This document shows, piece after piece, positions 42,989 to 52,607 of a DNA stretch of 64,000 nucleotides. Under the pieces are notes generated by a model. It made no database searches, was not told the DNA's origin, and saw only the letters and a list, made by a program, of their open reading frames with translations. The stretch is from assembly GCA_031556375.1 (NCBI GenBank), contig JAVBTA010000012.1:1-64000 (forward strand), written 5' to 3'. Source of the stretch: BNXB01 sp031556375 (GTDB taxonomy: Bacteria; Bacteroidota; Bacteroidia; Bacteroidales; Azobacteroidaceae). The position numbers were made by a program, and so were the translations under genes. Position 1 is the first letter of the stretch; every line of letters starts with the position of its first letter.

Positions 42989-44221
42989 ATGAAGTATTTA
43001 GTTGAATTTTCGAAATATTCAGGAAAAAATATATCATTACCGGCTTCCAAAAGTATCAGCAACAGAGCATTGATTTTAAATGCCCTGAGTGGCAATAAGT
43101 ATCCTGTCAATAATCTTTCGGATTGTGACGATACAAAAGTGATGCTGGCGGCATTTTTAAGCGAGGATAGATCTATCGATGTCGGAGCCGCAGGAACAGC
43201 CATGCGTTTTTTGACAGCCTATCTGGCGCAAAAAGAAGGTTATTGTCTGCTTACAGGTTCGAAAAGAATGAAAAACAGGCCAATAGGCTCTTTAGTTAAT
43301 GCTTTGAGGGAATTAGGCGCTGATATAAAATATTTTGACAAAGAAGGCTTTCCTCCGCTGAAAATCACAGGAAGAAAACTCAGGGGAGGAAAAATCAGTC
43401 TAGATGGCAGTGTTAGTTCCCAATATATTTCCGCATTGATGATGATAGCCCCGAACATGTCGGAGGGATTGACAATAACGCTAACGGGAGATGTAATTTC
43501 CAAACCCTACATCCAAATGACATCACAAATGATGAACGATTTTGGAGTGAATGTTGAATGGAATGGAAAAACCATTGAGATCAAACCTCAAGTATACAAC
43601 CCGTGCGCGCAAACGGCAGAAAGTGACTGGTCTGCAGCATCTTACTGGTATGAGATACTTTCTTTTTGTGACAAAAACTCAACAATAGAACTAACCGGAT
43701 TATTCAAAAAAAGTCTCCAGGGAGATGCCAAGGTTGCTCAATTGTTTGAAAAATTAGGAGTATTTACCGAATACAATGACAATGGTGTACGAATAATAAA
43801 CAGAGGAATTGACAATCCCGGGTATGAATTCATTTATGATTTCGTTAATGAACCGGATCTGGCACAAACATTTGTTGTGACCTGCGCAGTGAAAAATATT
43901 CCCTTCCGGTTTACAGGTCTTCAGAGTCTACGGATCAAAGAAACCGACCGTATGTCGGCCTTACAAAAGGAAATGAAAAAGCTGGGTTATATCATATCTG
44001 ACCATAATGACTGTGCATTAGTCTGGTCGGGAGAGCGATGCGAACCTGAATCCGATCCGGTAATCGATACTTATGAAGACCATCGCATGGCCATGTCGTT
44101 CGCTCCTGTAGCAGTTATTTTGGAAAAAATAAACATCAATGACCCTTCTGTTGTTTCTAAATCATACCCCGGTTTTTGGGATGATCTGAAATCCGCGGGA
44201 TTTATTATACAAAACTTATGA
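42989..44221 (+). CDS. aroA: 3-phosphoshikimate 1-carboxyvinyltransferase (EPSP synthase)
   Basis: A 410-residue shikimate-pathway enzyme that joins phosphoenolpyruvate to shikimate-3-phosphate. Substrate motifs: LPASKSISNRALILNAL (PEP and shikimate binding), VGAAGTAMRFLTAYLA, SVSSQYISALMM, and the late RIKETDRMSALQKEMKKLG and YEDHRMAMSFAP. The start at 42989 follows the promoter. The length is slightly shorter than the usual 430 but all motifs are present. It overlaps the next gene by 4 bp (ATGA). Confidence 0.94.
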   Translation: MKYLVEFSKYSGKNISLPASKSISNRALILNALSGNKYPVNNLSDCDDTKVMLAAFLSEDRSIDVGAAGTAMRFLTAYLAQKEGYCLLTGSKRMKNRPIGSLVNALRELGADIKYFDKEGFPPLKITGRKLRGGKISLDGSVSSQYISALMMIAPNMSEGLTITLTGDVISKPYIQMTSQMMNDFGVNVEWNGKTIEIKPQVYNPCAQTAESDWSAASYWYEILSFCDKNSTIELTGLFKKSLQGDAKVAQLFEKLGVFTEYNDNGVRIINRGIDNPGYEFIYDFVNEPDLAQTFVVTCAVKNIPFRFTGLQSLRIKETDRMSALQKEMKKLGYIISDHNDCALVWSGERCEPESDPVIDTYEDHRMAMSFAPVAVILEKININDPSVVSKSYPGFWDDLKSAGFIIQNL

Positions 44222-44514
44222 GCAATAATTGCAACAATACTGAATTTTGCTGTGGCGCCCATGATGTCTGTGAAAAAGGCCTCACAAAAAAAACATGTGA
44301 ACCTGAAATAGAGTACTATGACGACGACGAACTGGATGTTTTCAAAGGAAGAACACCGGATAATTACTCTCAGGATGAAGTAGAGCTGTTTAAAGAAGTG
44401 CTCGAAACCATGTTTACAAGCGATATTCCCGGATGGTTAAAAAGTCTGGAGTTGAGAGGAATCTCACTTCCGGAATCATTATCGAATTATCTTCAAATAA
44501 ATACTCCGTCATAA
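44218..44514 (+). CDS. Small conserved Bacteroidales protein with Cys-rich N-terminus
   Basis: A 98-residue protein with no signal peptide. The N-terminus has six cysteines in its first 26 residues (NNCNNTEFCCGAHDVCEKG...TC), which could hold a metal or Fe-S cluster. A short acidic stretch (YYDDDELDVFKG) follows, then a helical part (DEVELFKEVLETM...GWLKSLELRGI). It resembles small uncharacterised Bacteroidales proteins. It is translationally coupled to aroA by ATGA overlap and followed by the metal permease gene. Function unknown. Confidence 0.7.
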   Translation: MSNNCNNTEFCCGAHDVCEKGLTKKTCEPEIEYYDDDELDVFKGRTPDNYSQDEVELFKEVLETMFTSDIPGWLKSLELRGISLPESLSNYLQINTPS

Positions 44515-44535
44515 CTCTCAATTCTCAATTTAAAC

Positions 44536-45354
44536 GTGGATCTACTACACTATACCTTTTTTCAACATGCCCTTTGGGGTAGTTTGTTTATCAGCATCGC
44601 TTGCGGGATTGTTGGTACCTATATCGTTGTCCGCCGACTGGTTTTCATTAGTGGAGGAATCACCCACGCGTCTTTCGGTGGCCTGGGACTAGGCTTTTAT
44701 CTTGGGATTAACCCCATTATTTCGGCAATGGTCTTTTCTGTAGCTTCTGCTTTTGGAGTGGAATGGCTTTCGAAAAGGCAGGGAGTTCGAGAAGATTCGG
44801 CGATTGCCGCTTTCTGGTCACTCGGAATGGCTCTCGGAGTTATATGCATCTATCTTACACCTGGTTATACACCGAATATTTCAGGCTATCTATTCGGAAA
44901 TATTCTTACTATAACGAGCTCTGACCTCTGGATGATTGGAATTGTTGCGGTAATAATGTTGCTAGCCTTCACTTTCTTCATGAAAACTATTCTATACAGC
45001 GCTTTTGACCGTGAATTCGCCCAAGTCAAGAAATTACCGGTAGCATTTATTGAACATCTGATGATGTTGGCTATAGCAGTCACAATTGTGTCTTCAATTC
45101 GTTTGGTTGGAATCATGCTGTTATTGTCTATGTTAACCCTTCCCCAGATGACCGCAAATTTATTCTTTTCAAGATTTAAAAAACTTCTGATTTATTCCGT
45201 AATAATCGGCATCTTCAGCTGTTTTTCGGGACTACTATTTTCTTATTATCTGAACATTCCTTCCGGAGCAACCATCATTTTTGTACAGGTAATTTTGTTT
45301 TTGCTTTGTAAGTCAGCTATTTTTCTGCATCAAAGGACAATAAAACAAAGATAA
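44536..45354 (+). CDS. Metal ABC transporter permease (ZnuB/TroC family)
   Basis: A 272-residue permease with about eight membrane segments. Family marks: ACGIVGTYIVVRRLVFISGGITHASFGGLGLG near the start, and SSIRLVGIMLLLSMLTLPQMTA near the end. This family imports Zn2+, Mn2+ or Fe2+. The start is a GTG at 44536, since no ATG precedes the conserved region. The ATPase and binding protein are not adjacent, so the metal is not known. Confidence 0.88.
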   Translation: MDLLHYTFFQHALWGSLFISIACGIVGTYIVVRRLVFISGGITHASFGGLGLGFYLGINPIISAMVFSVASAFGVEWLSKRQGVREDSAIAAFWSLGMALGVICIYLTPGYTPNISGYLFGNILTITSSDLWMIGIVAVIMLLAFTFFMKTILYSAFDREFAQVKKLPVAFIEHLMMLAIAVTIVSSIRLVGIMLLLSMLTLPQMTANLFFSRFKKLLIYSVIIGIFSCFSGLLFSYYLNIPSGATIIFVQVILFLLCKSAIFLHQRTIKQR

Positions 45355-45393
45355 TATTGTTTAAACTACGCGGAATATTATCCTGAAAATTTA

Positions 45394-48300
45394 ATGTTGA
45401 AAAATCGTATTATTGTTCCTATACTGTTACTGGTAATATTGATCGTATCTTGTACTTCAAGTAAGAATACGGCCAATACGCGGTGGTATCATTCTTTTAA
45501 CACACGCTACAATGTATATTTTAATGGAAATGAGGCTTTTAAAGAAGCCCTGAAAGCTCAATTGGATGGATATACGGAAAATTATTCCGAAATGATTTAT
45601 ATGTATCCGATCAGTGCCAACACCCAGGAAGAAAAGAAAGAAGCAGGAGGCCCTTTTGACCGGGCAATTGAAAAATCAGTAAAAGCAATTAAAACCCATT
45701 CGATTACCACCAAACCTGAAAAACAGAGTGGAAAAAGGAATGACCCTAAATATCAGGAATTTATGAGTAGGGAAGAATATAACCCCTTCTTATATAACGC
45801 CTGGATGTTAATGGCAAAATCGCAATTTTACAATGGAGATATCCTTCAATCGGCAAGCTCATTCTCTTATATTTCAAGGCATTACGCCTCTCAAAGAGAC
45901 ATTGCTATTGCGGCAAAACTATGGCAGGCAAGATGTTATGGAGAAATGGAATGGTTTTACGAGGCTGAAGATATTTTGCATAAAGCCAACAATGAAACTT
46001 TATCACAAGATAATAAAAATTTGTATGCCGCTGTAAATGCTGATGTTCTTATAAAACAAAAAAAATATGCGGAAGCGGCTCCCTACCTGCAAATCGCGAT
46101 TAAACACGAACCTAATAGCCACCAACGATCCAGGATGCGATACCTGCTAGGACAATTGTATCAGGCTTCCGACCAGAAAGCTCTGGCATATAAAGCATAT
46201 GGAGAGGTGGGAAAATCAAGTCCGCCTTATATCCTGCAGTTTAGCGCCCAGATACGTCAGACAGAGGTTTATCCAGGAGGTGATAATAAGAAAATTATCA
46301 AAATTCTGAAAAAAATGTCGAAGAGTTCCAAGAATAAAGATTACCTCGACCAGGTTTATTATGCTCTTGGAAATGTATACCTGAGTATCCCCGATACTGT
46401 TAAAGCTGTGGAAAATTACGAACTTGGCGTTAAGGAAAGTGTTGGAGGTGGTTTAGAAAAAGCTCTTTGCCAGATTAAACTTGGAGATATCTACTTTGAA
46501 CAAAGAAAATATGTACTGGCTCAACCCAACTATTCCGAAGCCTTGTCGCAACTGAAAAAAGAAGATAAGAATTATGATCGGGTATCCCGTCGTTCAGAGG
46601 CTTTAGATGAGTTAATCGTACACTATGAAGCCGTCGTATTGCAGGATAGTCTGCAGGAATTAGCAAAGTTACCTGAATCTGAACGTCTGGCTGTTGTAAA
46701 TAAAATGATCGACGAACTCAAGAAAAAAGAAGCTGAGGAAAAAAAAGAAGCAGAAAGAGCCGAGTTCATTGCCGAACAAGAGGCTAAAAAAGTGGAACAA
46801 AGAGCTACATCTGCTGCGGGACAACCCCAAATAGGGCTAATGCCAAATCCATCACAGCCGGGACAAGGAGAAACATTCTATTTCTATAGTCAACAAGCAG
46901 TTACGGTAGGAAAAACAGCATTCCAGCAGAAGTGGGGAAAACGTATGCTGGAAGACGACTGGAGACGTCGTAACAAGGCGAATCCAATGAGTAGCCAATT
47001 CGATGAAATGGCTCAACAACCGAAAGACTCTACTGCTTTAAAAACAGATTCGCTTGCCGTAGCTGAGAACGATTCCATAACTCCACTGGTGACTGATCCG
47101 TATGATCCACAATATTATTTGCAAAATATACCTCTGACAGAAAAGGATATTGAGGCTTCTAATCTGATTATTATCGATGGTCTTTACAATATGGGACTGA
47201 TCTATAAAGATAAGTTAGAGGACTATGATCTTGCTATTGAATCTTTTGATGAACTAAATACTCGTTTCCCTGAGAATGAAAATAAATTAATGGCATATTA
47301 TAACCTTTATCTTATTTACCTGAGAATGGGCAATATGCAAATGGCAGAATTATTTAAGGCGAAAATCAGATCCGAATTTCCGGAAAGTGATTTTGCTATT
47401 GCGATGTCCGATCCTGATTATGAGTACAATATGCGAATGATGGATGTCATTCAGGATTCACTTTATCAGGAAACATACTCAGGGTATCTGAAGGGAAATG
47501 TACCTGTCATACGGAAAAATTTCGAAACAACGAATAAAAAATATCCACAATCGAAATTAATGCCGAAATTTATGTTCCTTGACGCATTAAGTTACGTGAT
47601 GACACATGAACCGGATACGTTCAAAGTTCGCTTGAAAACCCTGATAGAGAAATTCCCGGATGCTGATGTATCGGTTCTGGCCGGAGAAATGATGGCTGGT
47701 TTCCAACGCGGGTTATCATTGGCAGGTGGAGATGGTAACCTGGTAAGAGGAGGATTATTCAACTTAAGTTTTGCCAGCGAATCAGATACTACAAAATTGG
47801 ATTCCACAGTAGTATTCTCCGCAAAGAAAAACGATCCGTACATGATGATGCTGATGTATCCAAAAGGAACAATCAATGAAAATTTATTATTGTTTACTGT
47901 CGCGGAATACAACTTCAGTAATTTCAAAGTTGCAGATTTCGATTTGTCTCTTGAAACTTTTGGCGCTGCAGGAGTGTTACAAATTAAGACATTTAAGAAT
48001 CTGGATGATGTAATTCAATACTGGAGAATGATCTACCAGGAAGGAGGATATGCCCGTAAAATTGAAAATTCGGCAGTGATAATTCCAATTTCGCTTTCAG
48101 ACTTTGAATTATTGAAAAAAGGTAAAACGATCAAAGAATATACAACATTCTTCGAAACCCATTTTGGAAAAGAAAACGCTGTTCTTATCGAAAAATGGAA
48201 AGATAACGAAGAAGAGCTTGTAATTCCTGATTCTGTTAAAGTTGAAGACGAAGAATCAGTTGTTGAATCGGACGTAATGCAAAAATCAGAAAAAGGAGCT

Positions 48301-49119
48301 GGGAATAAGCCTGTTACAGACAGTATCACTCCTACAGGTAAAGATACAATCGCAGCCGGCATCACAAAAACTCCGGAAGGCCGGGTTCAGGGAAGCGCCA
48401 GAGAGATGTTGCTGGAATCTTTAGATGAGGAGGATGCTGAAAAGGTTAATAAAGTCGTAGGAAAAGCCTCCGAAACTTTAGACAATGTTCAGAGTACAAT
48501 GGATAAAGTCTCGGCAGACCCGATACGCGGAGTACAGGAACTGTTCAAGAAAAAATCAAAATCCAATGCGATCGATGAATACGTGAAGCAACAGGAAAAA
48601 GAAGAAAAAGAACGGCAACAACAGCTAAAAAAGGAACAGGAAGAACAAGCAGAAGCAGATAAAAAATTGGCCGAACAAAAAGACAAAGAGGAACGTGAAC
48701 TGAAAAAACAGAAAGAGGCTGAAGATAAAGCTCTGCTAAAAAAGAAACAGGAAGAAGAAAAAGAACAGGAAAGACTGAAAAAAGAAGCTGAAAAACAGGA
48801 AAAAGCTGAAAAAGAACGTCTTGCAAAAGAAAAAGATGCCGCCAGAAAGAAAAAACAAGATGATTACAAAGCCGAGCAAAAGCGTAAAGATGACGCTCGT
48901 AAGTTAAAAGAAAAACAGGATAAAGAAGAGCAAAGGCTGAAAGATAAAGCCCGTCAGGAAGCTCTGAAACAAAAGGAAGCCGAACGTAAAGCCGAGCAAA
49001 AACGTAAAGATGAAGAACGCAAAGCAAAACAAAAGGCGTATAAAGAACAGCAGGAGTTGAAAAAGAAACAACGAGAGGCTGAAAGAAAGCAAAAAGAAGC
49101 TGATAAAAAGAAAAATTAG
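45394..49119 (+). CDS. PorW/SprE-like TPR lipoprotein with long charged C-terminal tail
   Basis: A 1241-residue lipoprotein (lipobox LIVSCTSSKN). The opening WYHSFNTRYNVYFNGNEAFKEALK is typical of PorW/SprE, a periplasmic lipoprotein of the type IX secretion system needed for secretion or gliding. TPR-like repeats cover about 125-450 and 590-690 (AAKLWQARCYGEMEWFYEAEDIL, KLGDIYFEQRKYVLA, YNMGLIYKDKLEDYDLAIESFDEL). Residues about 1055-1241 are almost only Lys, Glu, Gln, Arg, Asp and Ala (KKKQEEEKEQERLKKEAEKQ), predicted as one long charged helix. Known PorW/SprE proteins are about 600-900 residues, so this tail is unusual. porX follows after 1 bp. Confidence 0.82.
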   Translation: MLKNRIIVPILLLVILIVSCTSSKNTANTRWYHSFNTRYNVYFNGNEAFKEALKAQLDGYTENYSEMIYMYPISANTQEEKKEAGGPFDRAIEKSVKAIKTHSITTKPEKQSGKRNDPKYQEFMSREEYNPFLYNAWMLMAKSQFYNGDILQSASSFSYISRHYASQRDIAIAAKLWQARCYGEMEWFYEAEDILHKANNETLSQDNKNLYAAVNADVLIKQKKYAEAAPYLQIAIKHEPNSHQRSRMRYLLGQLYQASDQKALAYKAYGEVGKSSPPYILQFSAQIRQTEVYPGGDNKKIIKILKKMSKSSKNKDYLDQVYYALGNVYLSIPDTVKAVENYELGVKESVGGGLEKALCQIKLGDIYFEQRKYVLAQPNYSEALSQLKKEDKNYDRVSRRSEALDELIVHYEAVVLQDSLQELAKLPESERLAVVNKMIDELKKKEAEEKKEAERAEFIAEQEAKKVEQRATSAAGQPQIGLMPNPSQPGQGETFYFYSQQAVTVGKTAFQQKWGKRMLEDDWRRRNKANPMSSQFDEMAQQPKDSTALKTDSLAVAENDSITPLVTDPYDPQYYLQNIPLTEKDIEASNLIIIDGLYNMGLIYKDKLEDYDLAIESFDELNTRFPENENKLMAYYNLYLIYLRMGNMQMAELFKAKIRSEFPESDFAIAMSDPDYEYNMRMMDVIQDSLYQETYSGYLKGNVPVIRKNFETTNKKYPQSKLMPKFMFLDALSYVMTHEPDTFKVRLKTLIEKFPDADVSVLAGEMMAGFQRGLSLAGGDGNLVRGGLFNLSFASESDTTKLDSTVVFSAKKNDPYMMMLMYPKGTINENLLLFTVAEYNFSNFKVADFDLSLETFGAAGVLQIKTFKNLDDVIQYWRMIYQEGGYARKIENSAVIIPISLSDFELLKKGKTIKEYTTFFETHFGKENAVLIEKWKDNEEELVIPDSVKVEDEESVVESDVMQKSEKGAGNKPVTDSITPTGKDTIAAGITKTPEGRVQGSAREMLLESLDEEDAEKVNKVVGKASETLDNVQSTMDKVSADPIRGVQELFKKKSKSNAIDEYVKQQEKEEKERQQQLKKEQEEQAEADKKLAEQKDKEERELKKQKEAEDKALLKKKQEEEKEQERLKKEAEKQEKAEKERLAKEKDAARKKKQDDYKAEQKRKDDARKLKEKQDKEEQRLKDKARQEALKQKEAERKAEQKRKDEERKAKQKAYKEQQELKKKQREAERKQKEADKKKN

Positions 49120-49120
49120 C

Positions 49121-50665
49121 ATGAAGAAAGACAGGCTCTTATGGGCAGACGATGAAATTGATTTACTGAAACCTCATATTCTTTTTTTGGAAGATAAAGG
49201 TTTCGAAGTGGTAACCGTTTGTAGCGGTCAGGATGCTATCGATTGTTGTAAAGAAGAACACTTCGACATTATTTTCCTCGATGAAAATATGCCGGGACTA
49301 AGTGGTCTGGAAACCTTGGCTGTAATCAAGGATCTGAGACCTAATATCCCGGTGGTAATGATTACCAAAAGCGAGGAAGAAAGTATTATGAACCAGGCTA
49401 TTGGGAGCAAAATCGCGGATTATCTCATCAAACCTGTAAACCCCAATCAAATTCTACTTTCTATAAAGAAAAACCTACATAAAACCGAGATCATCAATCG
49501 GACTACTACTTCCGGATATCAACAGGAATTTGGAAAAATCGGGATGCAGATCAATGATTCCCTGACGACGGACGACTGGAAAGAAGTATATAAAAAGCTC
49601 GTTTACTGGGACCTCGAATTGGAAGAATCTCAAACGGGAATGTCCGAGATGTTGCAAACACAAAAGCAGGAAGCCAACCGGATGTTTGCCAGATTCATCA
49701 AAAATAACTATCCCGGATGGTTAGAAAATCCTGAAAAACGTCCTCTCATCAGTCCGGATATTTTCAAAAAGAAAGTGTTCCCTCTGCTCGAAGAAGGCCA
49801 TCAGGTATATTTTATCCTGATCGATAACTTCAGACTCGACCAGTGGAGAGAAGTAAAAGACCTGCTCTCGGATTTTTTTACGTATGAAGAGGATATGTAT
49901 TATGCAATTCTTCCTACGGCAACCCAATATGCCCGAAACTCTATTTTCTCAGGTCTGATGCCTGTACAGATAGAAAAAATGTTCCCTGATCTCTGGGTCG
50001 ATGAAGAATCGGAAGAAGGTAAAAATCTGAACGAAGCACCCCTGATCGGGACTCAAATCGAACGTTTCCGTAAGAAATATACTTTTTCATACCACAAGGT
50101 CAATGAATCCTCCTATGGAGAACGACTGCTCAACAATTTCAACCAACTGGATAATTATCAGTTGAATGTTATTGTTCTGAACTTTGTAGATATGCTCTCT
50201 CATGCCCGTACCGAATCAAAGATGGTTCGGGAATTAGCTTCTTCGGAAGCAGCATACCGTTCTTTAACCCGCTCCTGGTTCCGCCATTCGGCAACATTGG
50301 AACTTTTCAGAAAAATATCAGAAAAAAACTGTAAAGTAATACTTACAACCGACCATGGAACGATTCGGGTAAATGAAGCGATAAAAGTAGTCGGAGATAA
50401 AAATACAAATACAAACCTACGTTATAAAGTGGGGAAAAGCCTATCCTACAACCCCAAAGAGGTTTTTGAGGTTAAAAATCCGGAAAAATTAGGCTTGCCA
50501 ACCCCCAATATTACCTCAAAATATATCTTCGCAATGAATCAGGATTTCTTTGCGTACCCCAATAATTATAATTATTATGTTTCATATTATATGAATACTT
50601 TCCAGCATGGAGGAATTTCTATGGAAGAAATGTTGGTGCCTATCATAAATTTAGATCCTAAATAG
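49121..50665 (+). CDS. porX: PorX-like response regulator with PglZ domain
   Basis: A 514-residue protein: a receiver domain (1-120) with acidic pocket DDE at 10-12, phospho-acceptor Asp54 in IIFLDENMPG and the lysine in YLIKPVNP, then a helical linker, then a PglZ domain of the alkaline phosphatase superfamily (about 200-510; YFILIDNFRLDQW, LPTATQYARNSIFSGLMP, LNFVDMLSHAR, LTTDHGT). PorX controls T9SS gene expression with the sensor PorY; the PglZ domain has been linked to phosphodiesterase action on nucleotides. Partner porY is not in the window. It sits 1 bp after the PorW-like gene, so regulator and secretion component are co-expressed. Confidence 0.92.
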   Translation: MKKDRLLWADDEIDLLKPHILFLEDKGFEVVTVCSGQDAIDCCKEEHFDIIFLDENMPGLSGLETLAVIKDLRPNIPVVMITKSEEESIMNQAIGSKIADYLIKPVNPNQILLSIKKNLHKTEIINRTTTSGYQQEFGKIGMQINDSLTTDDWKEVYKKLVYWDLELEESQTGMSEMLQTQKQEANRMFARFIKNNYPGWLENPEKRPLISPDIFKKKVFPLLEEGHQVYFILIDNFRLDQWREVKDLLSDFFTYEEDMYYAILPTATQYARNSIFSGLMPVQIEKMFPDLWVDEESEEGKNLNEAPLIGTQIERFRKKYTFSYHKVNESSYGERLLNNFNQLDNYQLNVIVLNFVDMLSHARTESKMVRELASSEAAYRSLTRSWFRHSATLELFRKISEKNCKVILTTDHGTIRVNEAIKVVGDKNTNTNLRYKVGKSLSYNPKEVFEVKNPEKLGLPTPNITSKYIFAMNQDFFAYPNNYNYYVSYYMNTFQHGGISMEEMLVPIINLDPK

Positions 50666-50772
50666 AAACCTGCATTCAAAGCTCCGGCAGCTAAAGTAGA
50701 CGGCAATAAACAGGAAAGAGAGGAGAGATGAGAGCTTTCCGCGTCGTTCTGCGGATTATGCAAAAAGTATTT

Positions 50773-50803
50773 TTTGAAAATTAAAACCAAAGACGTAACT
50801 TTG
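50773..50803 (+). promoter_or_regulatory. Promoter of the aminotransferase gene
   Basis: TTTG (50773-50776) and TAACTTTG (50796-50803) separated by 19 bp, a full Bacteroides-type match. The start codon follows 28 bp later. Confidence 0.65.
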
Positions 50804-50830
50804 TGAGAACTAATCCAAAAAATAACACAA

Positions 50831-52147
50831 ATGAATAATATTCCTATCGATCCAACCATTGTTAGCGAAGCTATCAATAAATTAAATATCGAAGATTTCG
50901 GACGGGCAACTATCCGTGAGGTTGTTGCTATCTCCGGTGAAGTAGAAAAAAACTCCGGAGTCGAGTTTATTCACATGGAAATGGGTGTTCCGGGTTTGCC
51001 TCCTGCACAACTAGGAGTCGATGCCGAAATTAAGGCCTTACAGAATGGCATTGCCTCTATTTATCCGATCATTGACGGACTCCCCGAATTAAAGACTGAA
51101 GCATCACGGTTTATTAAGGCATTTGTTGATTTGGATATTTCTCCGGAGTGTTGTGTGCCTGTAACCGGCTCGATGCAGGGGACTTACACTTCATTCCTGG
51201 TTGCAGGACAATGCGATCCTACAAAAGACACAATTTTATTTATCGATCCCGGTTTTCCCGTACAAAAACAACAAATCCTCGTCATGGGATATAAACACGA
51301 ATCTTTCGATGTTTATAATTACAGAGGAGAGAAACTAAAGGAAATATTGGAGAGTTATCTTCAAAAAGGAAATATCGCAGCCGTGATTTATTCCAATCCG
51401 AACAACCCGGCCTGGTTCTGTTTGAAAGAAGAAGAATTGAAAATTATAGGTGACCTGGCTACAAAATATGACACTATTATTTTAGAAGATCTGGCCTATT
51501 TCGCAATGGATTTCCGGAAAGATCTGGGGAGTCCTTTTCAGGCGCCATTTCAGTCCACAGTTGGGAAATATACCGATAATTATCTGCTGTTGATTTCCGG
51601 ATCTAAAGTGTTCAGTTACGCCGGACAACGGATCGGAGTCGTCGCCATGTCGGATAAACTATATCACCGTAAATATGACGGGTTGACTGCCCGTTATGGA
51701 GGAGGTACTTTTGGAAGCGTATTTATACACAGAGCCTTATACGCTCTATCTTCCGGAACCAGCCATACTGCACAATATGCTTTGGCTGCTATGTTCAAGG
51801 CTGCATCGGATGGAGAATTTCGTTTTGTCGATGATGTAATGGAATACGGACGACGGGCTCATAAACTGAAGGAAATTTTCCTGAAATATGGTTTTAAAAT
51901 CGTTTATGATAAAGATATGGAAGATCCTATTGCCGACGGATTTTATTTCACAATCAGTTATCCGGGAATGACAGGAGCCGAACTAATGCAAGCTCTGATT
52001 CCATATGGAGTCAGCGCTATTTCCCTGCTTACCACCGGAAGTCGCCAGGAAGGATTAAGAGCATGTGTATCTTTTATCAAGAATCATCAGTACAAACTTC
52101 TGGAAACCCGCTTAAACAGGTTCAGAGAACAATACCCTATTGCATAA
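50831..52147 (+). CDS. PLP-dependent aminotransferase (class I/II)
   Basis: A 438-residue fold-type I aminotransferase. Family marks: PVTGSMQGTYTSFLVAG (cofactor phosphate region), YSNPNNPAWFCLKEEEL, IILEDLAYFAMD (the cofactor-binding Asp and Tyr), the Schiff-base lysine in LISGSKVFSYAGQRIGVVA, and SLLTTGSRQEGLRACVSF near the end. The amino acid substrate is not evident. It has a clear promoter of its own. Confidence 0.88.
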   Translation: MNNIPIDPTIVSEAINKLNIEDFGRATIREVVAISGEVEKNSGVEFIHMEMGVPGLPPAQLGVDAEIKALQNGIASIYPIIDGLPELKTEASRFIKAFVDLDISPECCVPVTGSMQGTYTSFLVAGQCDPTKDTILFIDPGFPVQKQQILVMGYKHESFDVYNYRGEKLKEILESYLQKGNIAAVIYSNPNNPAWFCLKEEELKIIGDLATKYDTIILEDLAYFAMDFRKDLGSPFQAPFQSTVGKYTDNYLLLISGSKVFSYAGQRIGVVAMSDKLYHRKYDGLTARYGGGTFGSVFIHRALYALSSGTSHTAQYALAAMFKAASDGEFRFVDDVMEYGRRAHKLKEIFLKYGFKIVYDKDMEDPIADGFYFTISYPGMTGAELMQALIPYGVSAISLLTTGSRQEGLRACVSFIKNHQYKLLETRLNRFREQYPIA

Positions 52148-52174
52148 AAAATAAAGTCCTTTTTGCATCCTTTT

Positions 52175-52204
52175 TTTGTTATTAGCGTTTTAATTGTATA
52201 TTTG
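52175..52204 (+). promoter_or_regulatory. Promoter of the small T9SS-tail protein gene
   Basis: TTTG (52175-52178) and TATATTTG (52197-52204) with 18 bp between. The -7 box overlaps an earlier in-frame start codon (52194), so translation begins at the ATG at 52230. Confidence 0.6.
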
Positions 52205-52229
52205 CAAAGATTTGGAGTATTGTATCCAT

Positions 52230-52547
52230 ATGAAAAGAAATCTACTTTTTATTATAATAGCGGTATTCTTATCTTTACAGTCTGCTGTTCGCGCACAACA
52301 GGATGTGAAGCAAAAGTCTGTTGCTGTGGTGGATAGCAATGCTATTGACATCATTCTGGTCGATTCGAACAAATTACAGGTAAAGAATGCCCCGATAGGG
52401 AAAAAACTGGAAGTCTATTCAATCGTCGGGAACAAAGTAAAAGAGTTTGAAATGAAGACTTCTTCCGGAGAATATACACTTAATTTACCTAGAAGTGTTT
52501 ATATTGTAAAACTTGACGGCACTGTTCGTAAGTATGTTATAAAATGA
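52230..52547 (+). CDS. Small exported protein consisting mainly of a T9SS-type sorting domain
   Basis: A 105-residue protein with a signal peptide (MKRNLLFIIIAVFLSLQSAVRAQ). The mature part of about 82 residues is nearly all a beta-rich domain like the T9SS type A C-terminal signal (IILVDSNKLQVKNAPIGK, LEVYSIVGNKVKEFEMKT, GEYTLNLPRSVYIVKLDG, VRKYVIK). No cargo domain precedes it. It could be a carrier, a decoy, or a true small T9SS substrate. It has its own promoter and precedes prs. No better family match was recognised. Confidence 0.72.
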   Translation: MKRNLLFIIIAVFLSLQSAVRAQQDVKQKSVAVVDSNAIDIILVDSNKLQVKNAPIGKKLEVYSIVGNKVKEFEMKTSSGEYTLNLPRSVYIVKLDGTVRKYVIK

Positions 52548-52570
52548 TTTTTCTTTCCGAAAGTTTGTAT

Positions 52571-52578
52571 TACTTTTG
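52571..52578 (+). promoter_or_regulatory. prs promoter -7 element (TACTTTTG)
   Basis: TACTTTTG fits TAnnTTTG. It overlaps the GTG at 52578, which therefore cannot be the start. Confidence 0.5.
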
Positions 52579-52607
52579 TGAAAATTTTAAAACCCATCAT
52601 TAATCTC

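Noticed and set aside
48545..49122. Long minus-strand open frames opposite the charged tail of the PorW-like gene
   Set aside because: They are reverse reads of Lys/Glu-rich codons, giving Leu/Phe/Ser-rich low-complexity products with no start context or homology.
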